19,102 bases of DNA from the NCBI GenBank assembly GCA_030740295.1, contig JASLXP010000156.1:1-19102 (forward strand). Direction: 5' to 3'. The position numbers and the translations under genes were made by a program. The notes below the pieces were generated by a model. It did no database searches and was not told where the DNA came from. It saw nothing but the letters and a program-made list of their open reading frames with translations. This document shows, one piece after another, positions 9,501 to 16,363 of this stretch. How positions within the stretch are numbered: position 1 is the stretch's first letter; each line of letters opens with the position of its first letter. The stretch is from Planctomycetota bacterium (lineage in GTDB: Bacteria; Planctomycetota; PUPC01; JACPCR01).

Positions 9501-12500
9501 ATCTCGGTCACCGTGACGAACTGAAGAAGCTGCTCAAAGATAGAGTGCAGCCCTTCGCTCAATGCGATGACGAACGAGTCATCACGAGCACGCTCACGGG
9601 CGGCGATGTGAGGTACGTCTTCGCCATCAACGATGAATTTGACCCGGACAAACCGGAGAGCCAGCTCCACGTCTGGATTCGCGCGCGCGGCATTCCGCTG
9701 CGGATCCGAAATGAAAAGGCCGTCGTGTATCAGTTACACGACTTCCAGCGGCTCGATGGCAAAACCGAAACCGGCCGGCTGCGAGTAGACATCGATCTGT
9801 TCGATCAGCCGGGCCTGATTCTCGCGGCCCTTCCTGAACCGATAAAGGCAATCACCACGAACGCGCCTGAAACCATCAAGGCCGGCAACGAGTGCTTCGT
9901 CAACGCCCGGTTGATTGGCGAGTCAGGGAAGCCAATTCGGGGGCCGACGCCGGCGCGCTTTCAACTGAAGACTCCCAGCGGCAGGGCTGTCCAGACGCTC
10001 TATAGAGCGGCCGGGAATGAAGATGCCGCACACTTCAGATTCGGTGTAAACTGCGAGCTCGGAGAATGGACGCTCGAAACCACAGACCTCATCAGCGGCG
10101 TCAAAAGCATTGCGGCCATCAGGGTGGCCCCCGGCGGCTCTGCATCTGTGGTGAAGGAGCCAGTCCGAGTTCTTCTGCCAAGGAAGGAAGCCACAAAGAA
10201 ATTTCTTCATTCGAAAGAGGAGAAACTGATTTTTGTGGAAGAGAATCAGAAGCATCTGACTCGGCAGGCTCAGGTCCTCGCGAACGCGATCAAAGAGGCT
10301 GGCGGCGATGCACGCATCGTGCAGATTAATCCAAGCTCATTCGGCGAGGTGTTTTTGCGCTGGTATCCAACGGCCAGAGAGAAGAAACAGTACAGCGAAA
10401 TCGACACGGGCAATCTCATTGGCATCCGGAAGGACATGAAATCCTACATCGATCCAAAGACGCGAGGGCATGTACCTTCACTTGGAGGATATGCAGGCAT
10501 CACTCCGAAATTCATTGTTCGGTATCCAAATATTGTTTTTGGCGGCGGCAGGCTTGCGAGCTCTCTGCATGAGATCATTCCGTATCGATCCACGAAGAAT
10601 GACCCCGGCCCGGGCAATGCGGTTCTTGCCCTCGCGTTCAGTGCGTTTGAAGCGAATAAACACACGCTCGCAATCATGGCATCCGATGAAGAAGGCTTCG
10701 TCCGAGGCGTGACGAAAGCGATCGAGATTCTGAAGAGTAGCGCGGGCGCTCCGCGACCGCCTGAACAGCCATTAGTTTTCAAAAGACCTTTGCCCTTTCG
10801 CCTTTCTCCCAGTTCTCCCCACTACACTGGCGAGAGGGCAAGAGAATTGGAGGCAAGAGAATTGGATACAGCGAAGAAGCCATGGCGTGCACCATCGCCC
10901 GTTACCAGAGCCATGCCCCACGCCATCGCCAGACAGTTTCGAGGTTTTTTTGCTTCGGTGGTCGCGACCAATCACGATGGTGCATTCCTGCTCCGCCCGG
11001 GGCCCGGCAAAGGACGTGTCCTGGTCAGCCCGGAGGGGAAGGTGCTTGGCAGTTTTGAGGCGCCGAAGGATGCTTTTCGCGCATTGCTCTCAGAGGATGC
11101 TCAGACCGTTTACCATGGCACCACTTCGAGCGAGACCACCGTATGGATGAAGGGCTACCGGCCCAGAGAGAGGCTTTTAGTCGCGAGCACACCTTCCGGA
11201 GCAATCAAGGCAATCACGCCGATCTGGCCCGAGCCGGGAAACGATTATTGCGAGCCTTTCACGATGATTTCAGGCAGCTTCTTCTGCCTCGGCCCAAACG
11301 GAAAGACTTTATACCGATCACGTGAGGGAGGTCTGACTGCCGGTCCTGTCGAAGGACCTTACCGGATGCTCAACCTGTCCCGGAATTTCAGACACTACCG
11401 TGAAACCCATTCTCCCGATTGGCCCATGGCGATGTCGCTGAGCGGGGACGGCAAAACGCTTGTCATGAGCTGCTGGGGTCACCCGACCGGTGCGAACATG
11501 GCGCAGCCGTTCCCGATTGCCATGTCTCCCGAACTGATCGTGGTGGATACTGAGACCTTGAAAATGAAATGGAAGATCGTGCCACCATCCGTCAGCACAT
11601 GGGGCCATGCGCCGGTGCGGGATTGCCTGCAGATAAATTCAACTGGCTCCCGAATCGGCTTCGTCGATGGCCGCGCACAGCTCTACGTGTACGGCGGCGA
11701 AGGCAAGCTCGTGTGGCACAAGTCGCTCATCGAAAATCCGCCGGCACACAATGAATGGAACGTCGATTCAATTGCGCCAAGCCGGGTCCGGATGAGCGAA
11801 GACGGGCAATCGCTGCTGGTACTGTTCGGGGAGAAAGGCGAATTACTCTATGTCCGGCAGGACGCCGAGCCAGTGAGTTTCGAGGCCATGCAGCACGCGC
11901 TTTCGCCGAACGGAAGTTTCTGTCTGTTGCATGAGGATCGGGTACAGGCCTACTCCACCGACGCTCAGCCTCTGTGGTCCATTCCCCTCAAAGGACTGGC
12001 CAGCATCGGCGGGCTGGGCAGGAATGGCTTTGTGGTCATCCATGAGGGAATGGATGTCACTATGCATTCCTGGGAGGGCAAGGAACGTTGGAGGCTCACC
12101 GGCGCTGAAGTGGCGAAGGCAACAAAGGCTGCGGGCGCGCTCACGTTCAATGAAAAGGCAACGGTCGCCAGACACATTCCGCCCTGGCCAGTTGAGACGC
12201 TGCAGGTTCTGAAAAACCACTGCGCGGCAAAACTGCTGAAAGACATCAAGGGCGGGAAGCGTGCTCAGGCCGCCACAAAGGGCAGTGGATTCAACGTGCA
12301 CCTCGCCTATCGGAAGCCGGATTCGAATCCGCCGTTGTCAGTCACCATCAGCGACGGGAAACGTAAAGAAACATTTGTTTTGGATCTGCCAGCGCCACTC
12401 GGCCGCACGCAAGACATAGCCTGGCCGAATCGCGGCCGGCCGTTGACTGTTTCCCTGAAAGGAGAGGGGGTCGAGATTTCGTCGTTCCAGATCTGGGAAT

Positions 12501-13087
12501 TCACCTGGCCATCAAAAAATCTCGTTTACGTCAAGCCTGCCGGAGCGTCGGCATTGGCAGAATCTATCGGGCTTGGAGATGAAGCCGAGGATGAATTTGA
12601 GGATGAAGATCTGGAAGAAATCGAGGGCAGCGGAATCAGCGGTATTCCCAAGGACACCAAGATCTACGTGCACAATCCCGACCCGGATTACGTGGCCGGA
12701 CACTTCCTCCCTGCGGGTGACAATCCCCTGAAGGCTCTCAACGGCAAATACTATTCGGAAGAAAGACACAGCAATTGGAATACGACCAGGACGGTACAGG
12801 CCATCCGAGGGCTCTGGCTCGAAGTCGACCTGACAAAGAAGGCCAGCTTCGATCTCTTCGCCTGGTATTCGCATCGAAACAAGCAGTCGGAGCTTGTCCG
12901 GAGCATCGGATTCATGAGCAACGATGATGAGACGGAACGTGGCTTTGCGCTGGCGATTAACAACGACCAGTTCTTCCGCATTCTTTACACACCGGGATGC
13001 GAAGGCCGGCGAATTCAAATGAACCTCGGCGAGGTCCGGCACAGCTATGGCGCCAGCGAGATAGAGGTTTACAAATCGAAAGACTGA
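6551..13087 (+). CDS. Giant secreted multidomain protein: glycosidase-like barrel, beta-propeller and C-terminal sandwich domains
   Basis: A 2178-aa exported protein, not recognised as a whole. The frame opens at a TTG (6419) inside the previous gene, but the ATG at 6551 begins a clean signal peptide (MIRVSLLGLVLFGSVMVGF, cleavage near CCEA). Visible parts: beta-rich N-terminal region (about 30-500); an alpha/beta segment (about 510-850) resembling a glycoside-hydrolase TIM barrel (ITFGAGADYPSLWGVNY, FWLAAEWLAPPP); a GATase/beta-galactosidase-trimerisation-like domain (about 857-945, IKVLFVIKQTMPLP, SGGKVVMDAE); an Ig/macroglobulin-like sandwich (about 1097-1190); an alpha/beta domain (about 1222-1395, PGPGNAVLALAFSAFEAN); a low-complexity linker; a WD40/PQQ-like propeller (about 1454-1854); a sandwich (about 1914-1990); an acidic linker (EDEFEDEDLEEIEG); and a discoidin-like end (about 2030-2178). 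A role in extracellular polysaccharide breakdown or binding is inferred. Catalytic residues could not be assigned. Confidence 0.85.
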   Translation: MIRVSLLGLVLFGSVMVGFPMTVCCEAVDDLDSELGIDADDTRGGLNIPDGLTSNEPSLPDKGEYTIELVTWDTNEPLDKVAVNRAFERAYTVAHWPLGIRLDGKLVTPPDVTFHKDAGQVLSVKSRRKTGLQDGVHRFSPGNASFEVDGIEVKSLSPSVVIKGDTILLRLVPVSFVSTNKEKTNWFKSNLKISANGVELLKRFEKVGPPIHRYPTWKLTMYLPAGQLYKSSWGPFRVTPQGEIRPIRLGKPIRLEDSTFRHVQRTQAGVSRLFSFFVKNGETNKACSGPYIWSKETPTIFCLDKVTGKERPKVQVTSLLRPWEKTMLKVEREKVPREEVAFWAQAGIAPVAYQASLPSHWPDGPAEVEVQHGDVTTKMKVVVASAGPQPHIFARLPRSAYTTDEQIEVRLVLPNPGPVQLFLQQVTDGQTHPEANPLKAVQIGDFADGEHTLIAKVDGSEFEPGTYLLFARQGGQLSNVRTVTLHHHFRQSNLLVSNTTICTSGWDTRPQWKAPSRQGDIGVEMLTRAGHHGYAYPYQPRLDRSLAHALEAKGLPTDYALIPTEGALFLDECVRQGIGYLDYISPYKGWYLEGLSFHHSFQPDVKRWIRREQITFGAGADYPSLWGVNYTWFPRLFGYSEGGVDTDIRKRDRNRALLENLKKKGLQPISREERQFQYRNRDSKDPAIQTKLEALKKRQRDLVRGYSDAFYDHFKMYADAIKEVRKDGLAVAFENAGHDGCTAGNYLPKFFGGLSAATMEAYTDHGDWALEPSFTTDWVRAAMKANPDRQRPFWLAAEWLAPPPNRFGYMLQAVARRVEGTSYPFPDKWTHRMDGIVGNIVTFLKGYGAVQPFVEVEPDIAILCSFDQMAVNLRAIYDYHACYYELTRAQYPPQCIYQETVARGGLMNSGIKVLFVIKQTMPLPKEVVARIREFQQSGGKVVMDAETSVPLPRAHRLSYSSKNIWQEGMGGFQNPHRLALWRQYLGHRDELKKLLKDRVQPFAQCDDERVITSTLTGGDVRYVFAINDEFDPDKPESQLHVWIRARGIPLRIRNEKAVVYQLHDFQRLDGKTETGRLRVDIDLFDQPGLILAALPEPIKAITTNAPETIKAGNECFVNARLIGESGKPIRGPTPARFQLKTPSGRAVQTLYRAAGNEDAAHFRFGVNCELGEWTLETTDLISGVKSIAAIRVAPGGSASVVKEPVRVLLPRKEATKKFLHSKEEKLIFVEENQKHLTRQAQVLANAIKEAGGDARIVQINPSSFGEVFLRWYPTAREKKQYSEIDTGNLIGIRKDMKSYIDPKTRGHVPSLGGYAGITPKFIVRYPNIVFGGGRLASSLHEIIPYRSTKNDPGPGNAVLALAFSAFEANKHTLAIMASDEEGFVRGVTKAIEILKSSAGAPRPPEQPLVFKRPLPFRLSPSSPHYTGERARELEARELDTAKKPWRAPSPVTRAMPHAIARQFRGFFASVVATNHDGAFLLRPGPGKGRVLVSPEGKVLGSFEAPKDAFRALLSEDAQTVYHGTTSSETTVWMKGYRPRERLLVASTPSGAIKAITPIWPEPGNDYCEPFTMISGSFFCLGPNGKTLYRSREGGLTAGPVEGPYRMLNLSRNFRHYRETHSPDWPMAMSLSGDGKTLVMSCWGHPTGANMAQPFPIAMSPELIVVDTETLKMKWKIVPPSVSTWGHAPVRDCLQINSTGSRIGFVDGRAQLYVYGGEGKLVWHKSLIENPPAHNEWNVDSIAPSRVRMSEDGQSLLVLFGEKGELLYVRQDAEPVSFEAMQHALSPNGSFCLLHEDRVQAYSTDAQPLWSIPLKGLASIGGLGRNGFVVIHEGMDVTMHSWEGKERWRLTGAEVAKATKAAGALTFNEKATVARHIPPWPVETLQVLKNHCAAKLLKDIKGGKRAQAATKGSGFNVHLAYRKPDSNPPLSVTISDGKRKETFVLDLPAPLGRTQDIAWPNRGRPLTVSLKGEGVEISSFQIWEFTWPSKNLVYVKPAGASALAESIGLGDEAEDEFEDEDLEEIEGSGISGIPKDTKIYVHNPDPDYVAGHFLPAGDNPLKALNGKYYSEERHSNWNTTRTVQAIRGLWLEVDLTKKASFDLFAWYSHRNKQSELVRSIGFMSNDDETERGFALAINNDQFFRILYTPGCEGRRIQMNLGEVRHSYGASEIEVYKSKD
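10837..10866 (+). repeat. 15-bp tandem repeat coding for an inter-domain linker
   Basis: GGCAAGAGAATTGGA occurs twice in tandem (10837-10851 and 10852-10866), just after a pyrimidine-rich stretch (10785-10820). Both are read in frame in the giant gene as the linker ERARELEARELDTAKK, between the alpha/beta domain and the propeller. The period is a multiple of three, so copy number can change without a frameshift. Confidence 0.75.
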
Positions 13088-13115
13088 GAGGATTCGAATG
13101 GGGCGAAGTTAAGGG

Positions 13116-13185
13116 CGTGGGATGGCCGTCCCGGCCGTCTCGAAGATCTGAGCCCTTTGGAGACGGGCGGGACGCCCATCCTACG
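13116..13185. repeat. REP-like palindrome (hairpin)
   Basis: Two 26-base arms, 13116-13141 and 13160-13185, are reverse complements apart from two mismatches and one G-T pair, around an 18-base loop. The core reads GGCCGTCCCGGCCGTCTC against GAGACGGGCGGGACGCC. Such GC-rich palindromes between genes are typical of REP/REPIN-type dispersed repeats. No T-run follows, so it is not a classical terminator, though it could stabilise the upstream mRNA. No other full copy is in this window. Confidence 0.75.
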
Positions 13186-13212
13186 ATTCATCCTACGATT
13201 CATCCTACGATT
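13177..13212. repeat. 12-bp tandem repeat, three exact copies
   Basis: CATCCTACGATT is repeated three times at 13177-13188, 13189-13200 and 13201-13212. The first copy overlaps the outer end of the right palindrome arm (CATCCTACG), so the tandem seems to have grown from that end. It lies in the 175-bp gap before the DUF309 gene. No other feature was seen in that gap. Confidence 0.85.
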
Positions 13213-13262
13213 CCAGGGGCAACTACGTGCTTGAATTCTGAATCCCGAGTCCCTCTGAATCT

Positions 13263-13637
13263 ATGCCCGCCGAGGGTTTTTTCTGCAGTCTTGAAGCTGG
13301 AATCCGGCACTTCGGTCGCAACGAGTTCTTCGCGGCGCACGAAGTCTGGGAAGACCAGTGGCATCTTGAAAAAGGCGACTCCAGAAAATTCCTTCACGGG
13401 CTGATTCAGATGGCAGCAGGTTTTCATAAGATACATGTTGAAGAGAATCCGCGAGGCCTGCACAAATCGCTCATGAAGGCGACCAGGAACCTGGACCATT
13501 TTGTTCCGCACAGATTTGGTGTGGATGTGGAATCGTTGATCGCAGAGATTCAACTTTGGGATGAACGGGCACTCAGGGTGATGAGCGGCGAATTGGATTC
13601 GATAGAGGAGAGTTTTCCGAAGATTGAAAGAGTGTGA
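13263..13637 (+). CDS. DUF309 family protein
   Basis: A 124-aa soluble, all-helical protein. It carries the DUF309 signature: FAAHEVWEDQW at about 23-33 and FLHGLIQMAAGFHKIH at about 43-58, followed by GLHKSLMKATRNL. The length is usual for the family. DUF309 proteins are small helical proteins of unknown biochemical role, with conserved His and Glu residues that might bind a metal; that role is inference. ATG 13263 was chosen because it lies just before the conserved first helix; no strong Shine-Dalgarno is visible. Its TGA (13635-13637) touches the AAGGAG motif of the downstream membrane-protein gene, suggesting translational coupling. Confidence 0.88.
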   Translation: MPAEGFFCSLEAGIRHFGRNEFFAAHEVWEDQWHLEKGDSRKFLHGLIQMAAGFHKIHVEENPRGLHKSLMKATRNLDHFVPHRFGVDVESLIAEIQLWDERALRVMSGELDSIEESFPKIERV

Positions 13638-13642
13638 AGGAG
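13637..13642 (+). promoter_or_regulatory. Shine-Dalgarno AAGGAG pointing to a non-ATG start
   Basis: AAGGAG lies 7 nt before a CTG codon at 13650 that is in frame with the DUF6785 gene. The first ATG of that frame (13695) is more than 50 nt away and has no ribosome-binding site of its own. The frame is open from the TGA at 13635. This supports a start upstream of 13695. Confidence 0.55.
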
Positions 13643-13694
13643 TATCGTCCTGTCTCCCTTTAAATATCTCATTGCACTTCTGCTGGTCGTCCTG

Positions 13695-15578
13695 ATGTCG
13701 TGGGCGGTGCCGCGCAATGACTACTATCTGCGCGGGACTTTTCTCATAGGGAACCACCTGCCGCTCGCGGCTGTGTTTCTGATGACGCTGCTGGTTCTGG
13801 CGATCAATCCTGTGCTGCGCAGGATTCATGAGAAGATTGTTTTCACTCGCAAAGAATCGTTGCTGTTGTGGTGCATTCTGATTGTCTGCTCCGGGATTCC
13901 GTCGAGCGGATTCAGCCGATATTTTTATTCAACGCTGGTGGCGCCGGCCTATTACGCGAGCAACTCGAACAAATGGCAGGAGAGACTCCTCCCTTTCATT
14001 GATGATCGGCTTGTGCCGAGCAAGGATCGCAACAGTCCGGTCGTCAAGCAGTTCTTCGAAAAGAAACCGAAGGATGCCCCCGTCCCCTGGCACATGTGGA
14101 AGGCCCCCCTCCTGCGCTGGTCGGTGTTCATGGTGTGTCTGGTCACCATGACTTGGTGTCTAAGCGCAATCATGCGAAAGCAGTGGATGGAAAACGAGCG
14201 ACTGAATTACCCGCTCGTCGTACTGCCGCTGGCCCTGATCGAACCGCCGGCGAAAGGAAAGTGGCTCAACAAGTTTCTGCGGGATCCCACCACATGGATT
14301 GGCATTGGAATACCGATCTTTATCCATTTCGTAAACGGCATGCGGAAGTGGCATCCGGAGATTCCAGAGATTGTGCTCAAGATCAGGCTGAATGATCTGC
14401 TCCGGGAAGCACCGTGGTCAGAGATGACCCTTCAATGGATGTTTGTCTATCTTTCCGTGGTGGCGTTCATGTTTCTCGTGCCGCTGGAGGTCTCGTTGAG
14501 CCTGTGGTTCTTTTATGTTTTTCAGCAGTTTGAGTTTGTGATTGGCTATCTGATTGGGTACCCCACCCGCGGCAATTCTGGGCCTTTCTCTGTGTATCAA
14601 CAGGCGGGAGCATTCCTGGTGCTGGCCGGGGTTCTGTTGTGGCGAGCAAGGCACCATCTGCGCAACGTTTTTCGAAAGGCGGTGTTGAAAGCGCCTGAGG
14701 TGGATGACAGCCGCGAAGTGATGTCCTACCGGGCCGCGACGATCGGGTTGGTTGTATCACTGCTGGTCGCGTCCGGCTGGTGCGCGGAGTATGGGATGTC
14801 GTTCTGGTACAGCCTTGCGGGCTTGCTCTTATGGCTGGCCATTCTGCTTTGTCTTTCCCGGCTGATAACGCAGGGCGGGATGCTGTTCGTCTATCAGCGA
14901 TTCAGCCCGGTCGAGATTCTGGATGCCGCGTTCGGTGCCGGCCGACTGGGGAAAACGACCTCGGCGACGATGGCTCTGCAGAACATCTACTTCATTCATG
15001 ACGCCCGTGAGTCGTTGATGCCGAGCACGTTTAACGCGATACGCATCAATGATTCTGATAACGATCGCCCTCGCAGTCTGGGCTGGCTTGTCATGCCTGC
15101 GCTTGTGCTCACGTTTGTCTGTTCAGGTTACTTTTTCGTCCGGCAGGCATACGAGGCAGGAGGCGCGAATCTTGACTGGTTCGGCATGAGGGCAGTATTC
15201 GGTTGGAAGCTCAATCCCTGGGTGCGCTCTCTTTACGCGGGTGAATCCACCAACTGGTATAACGTTGGCTACATGAGCTGGGGCGCGCTTTTGATGGGTT
15301 TTATCAGCCACATGAGCCGCAGCTATCACTGGTGGCCGTTGCATCCCCTGGGTCTGCTGATGTCGAACAGCTACGCGATGCGCCACTTCTGGTTCTCCAT
15401 CTTTCTCGGCTGGTCGATTAAGTATTTCATTTTGCGTTATGGCGGAGCGCGTACTTATCGGAGAATGATCCCCTTCTTCCTGGGTATGGTCGTCGGAGAA
15501 TGTTTCATCGGCGGCATCTGGGTGATCGTTGGTTTCATCACCGAAACGCCAACGAATTTTCAGATATTGCCGACGTAG
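13695..15578 (+). CDS. DUF6785/DUF6784 family polytopic membrane protein
   Basis: An integral membrane protein of 627 aa from ATG 13695, with about 12 hydrophobic segments (for example about 24-44, 54-72, 144-165 and the C-terminal about 590-620). Family-like features are GNHLPLAAVFLMTLLVLAINP near the start, ENERLNYPLVVLPLALIEPP, and the C-terminal block HPLGLLMSNSYAMRHFWFS then ILRYGGARTYRRMIPFFLG. Members are common in planctomycete-like bacteria; the function is unknown, and a transporter role (resembling OPT-type proteins) is a guess. Translation in frame upstream of the ATG gives LSPFKYLIALLLVVLMSW, which completes a first membrane helix and matches relatives as I recall them. The true start is therefore probably CTG 13650, behind a good Shine-Dalgarno, giving 642 aa. 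It is probably coupled to the DUF309 gene. Confidence 0.85.
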   Translation: MSWAVPRNDYYLRGTFLIGNHLPLAAVFLMTLLVLAINPVLRRIHEKIVFTRKESLLLWCILIVCSGIPSSGFSRYFYSTLVAPAYYASNSNKWQERLLPFIDDRLVPSKDRNSPVVKQFFEKKPKDAPVPWHMWKAPLLRWSVFMVCLVTMTWCLSAIMRKQWMENERLNYPLVVLPLALIEPPAKGKWLNKFLRDPTTWIGIGIPIFIHFVNGMRKWHPEIPEIVLKIRLNDLLREAPWSEMTLQWMFVYLSVVAFMFLVPLEVSLSLWFFYVFQQFEFVIGYLIGYPTRGNSGPFSVYQQAGAFLVLAGVLLWRARHHLRNVFRKAVLKAPEVDDSREVMSYRAATIGLVVSLLVASGWCAEYGMSFWYSLAGLLLWLAILLCLSRLITQGGMLFVYQRFSPVEILDAAFGAGRLGKTTSATMALQNIYFIHDARESLMPSTFNAIRINDSDNDRPRSLGWLVMPALVLTFVCSGYFFVRQAYEAGGANLDWFGMRAVFGWKLNPWVRSLYAGESTNWYNVGYMSWGALLMGFISHMSRSYHWWPLHPLGLLMSNSYAMRHFWFSIFLGWSIKYFILRYGGARTYRRMIPFFLGMVVGECFIGGIWVIVGFITETPTNFQILPT

Positions 15579-15608
15579 TAACACGGTGCTTCACTCGTCC
15601 TCGCGGCG

Positions 15609-15638
15609 TTGAGCTTTGGCTCTTAGGCGGGGTATAAT
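15609..15638 (+). promoter_or_regulatory. Sigma70-like promoter
   Basis: A perfect -10 box TATAAT (15633-15638) lies 18 bp downstream of TTGAGC (15609-15614), a 4/6 match to the -35 consensus. Initiation would fall near 15645, about 30 nt before the ATG of the 70-aa gene. It marks a separate transcription unit after the DUF6785 gene. Confidence 0.65.
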
Positions 15639-15675
15639 CCGCTCCAATACCTTCTTCCTCATCAAGGGGCTGAAT

Positions 15676-15888
15676 ATGAAGACACAATACTCAGGCATCG
15701 TAAAGAATGGCCAGATTCGCCTGAAAGGGGAAGTTCAGCTTCCTGAAAACACAAAGGTTCTTGTACTTGTCAGTAACCATGGGGATACTCACACGGCTAA
15801 AATTGTGTCACCGCGGCTGGTGAACCCTGAGCAGGCAAAGGAATTTCAAATGGAGGTAATGGAAGAGGCCGCTGATGCCAGCGTATGA
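15676..15888 (+). CDS. DUF104/AbrB-like small protein
   Basis: A 70-aa protein. The frame extends upstream to a TTG at 15616, but ATG 15676 follows AAGGGG (15664-15669) and starts the conserved part: YSGIVKNGQIRLKGEVQLPE, then TKVLVLVSN. This V-x-NG-x-I/L ... LPE-x-T-x-V-x-V pattern matches the DUF104/AF2212-like antitoxin group and wider AbrB-like swapped-hairpin folds, many of which bind DNA or act as antitoxins. The C-terminal half (EQAKEFQMEVMEEAADA) is helical and acidic, as in many antitoxins that bind a partner. Its end overlaps the start of the protease gene by 14 bp, so the two are translated together. A regulatory or antitoxin role is inferred; this copy's partner is a protease rather than a PIN nuclease. 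Confidence 0.75.
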   Translation: MKTQYSGIVKNGQIRLKGEVQLPENTKVLVLVSNHGDTHTAKIVSPRLVNPEQAKEFQMEVMEEAADASV

Positions 15889-16258
15889 CACCAGTCGGTT
15901 AGACCCTCCCGGCCCAATCGCTCTGGTTACTGTACGCTCGCCTTCATCCAAGGCTTCAGTAACAGACGTGCCGCTGTTAATGGATACTGGAGCGGATGTG
16001 ACCATTCTCCCTGCGCCGCTTGTTGGCGATCTTGTGATCGAAACTGGGGCTTTGACAAGCTATGAACTGGAAGGTTTCGACGGCAACAAAAGCCTGGCCG
16101 AGGCGGTAGAGTTGGAATTGGTCTTTCTGAGAAAGGTCTTTCGGGGACAATTCATCCTTCTCGACCAGGATTGTGGAGTGATGGGAAGAAATGTCCTCAA
16201 TTCCATCCGCCTTCTACTTGATGGTCCTATTCTGCAATGGGATGAATTCCGCTCTTGA
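15875..16258 (+). CDS. Retropepsin-like aspartic protease, single domain
   Basis: A 127-aa protein with the hallmarks of retroviral-type aspartic proteases: active-site LLMDTGADVTILP (Asp37-Thr-Gly), a flap-like segment (about 62-72, SYELEGFDGN), and a C-terminal GVMGRNVLNSIRLLLDGP (about 101-118) corresponding to the psi-loop glycine motif and end helix. There is only one DTG, so the active enzyme should be a homodimer. No signal peptide or membrane segment is visible, so it should be cytoplasmic. ATG 15875 follows GGAAGAGG (15861-15868) and overlaps the DUF104-like gene by 14 bp. Similar small bacterial proteases are widespread but little studied, and substrates are generally unknown. The family call is strong; toxin or regulator-processing roles are speculation. 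Confidence 0.85.
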   Translation: MPAYDTSRLDPPGPIALVTVRSPSSKASVTDVPLLMDTGADVTILPAPLVGDLVIETGALTSYELEGFDGNKSLAEAVELELVFLRKVFRGQFILLDQDCGVMGRNVLNSIRLLLDGPILQWDEFRS

Positions 16259-16363
16259 ATCTCGATGGGGGATCTCTACTTTCATTCGGTGGAAGTTTTT
16301 CGGCAACCTCGGTAAGTAGTGCCCACTCGAAAGCAACAACATCCACTTCTGAAGGAGTCAACC

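Noticed and set aside
12997..13404. 135-codon plus-strand frame containing HPTI repeats
   Set aside because: It runs out of phase through the end of the giant gene, the palindrome and the 12-bp tandem, then overlaps DUF309 out of frame.
13200..13829. 209-codon minus-strand frame
   Set aside because: Antisense to the DUF309 and DUF6785 genes, which have convincing family motifs and ribosome-binding context.
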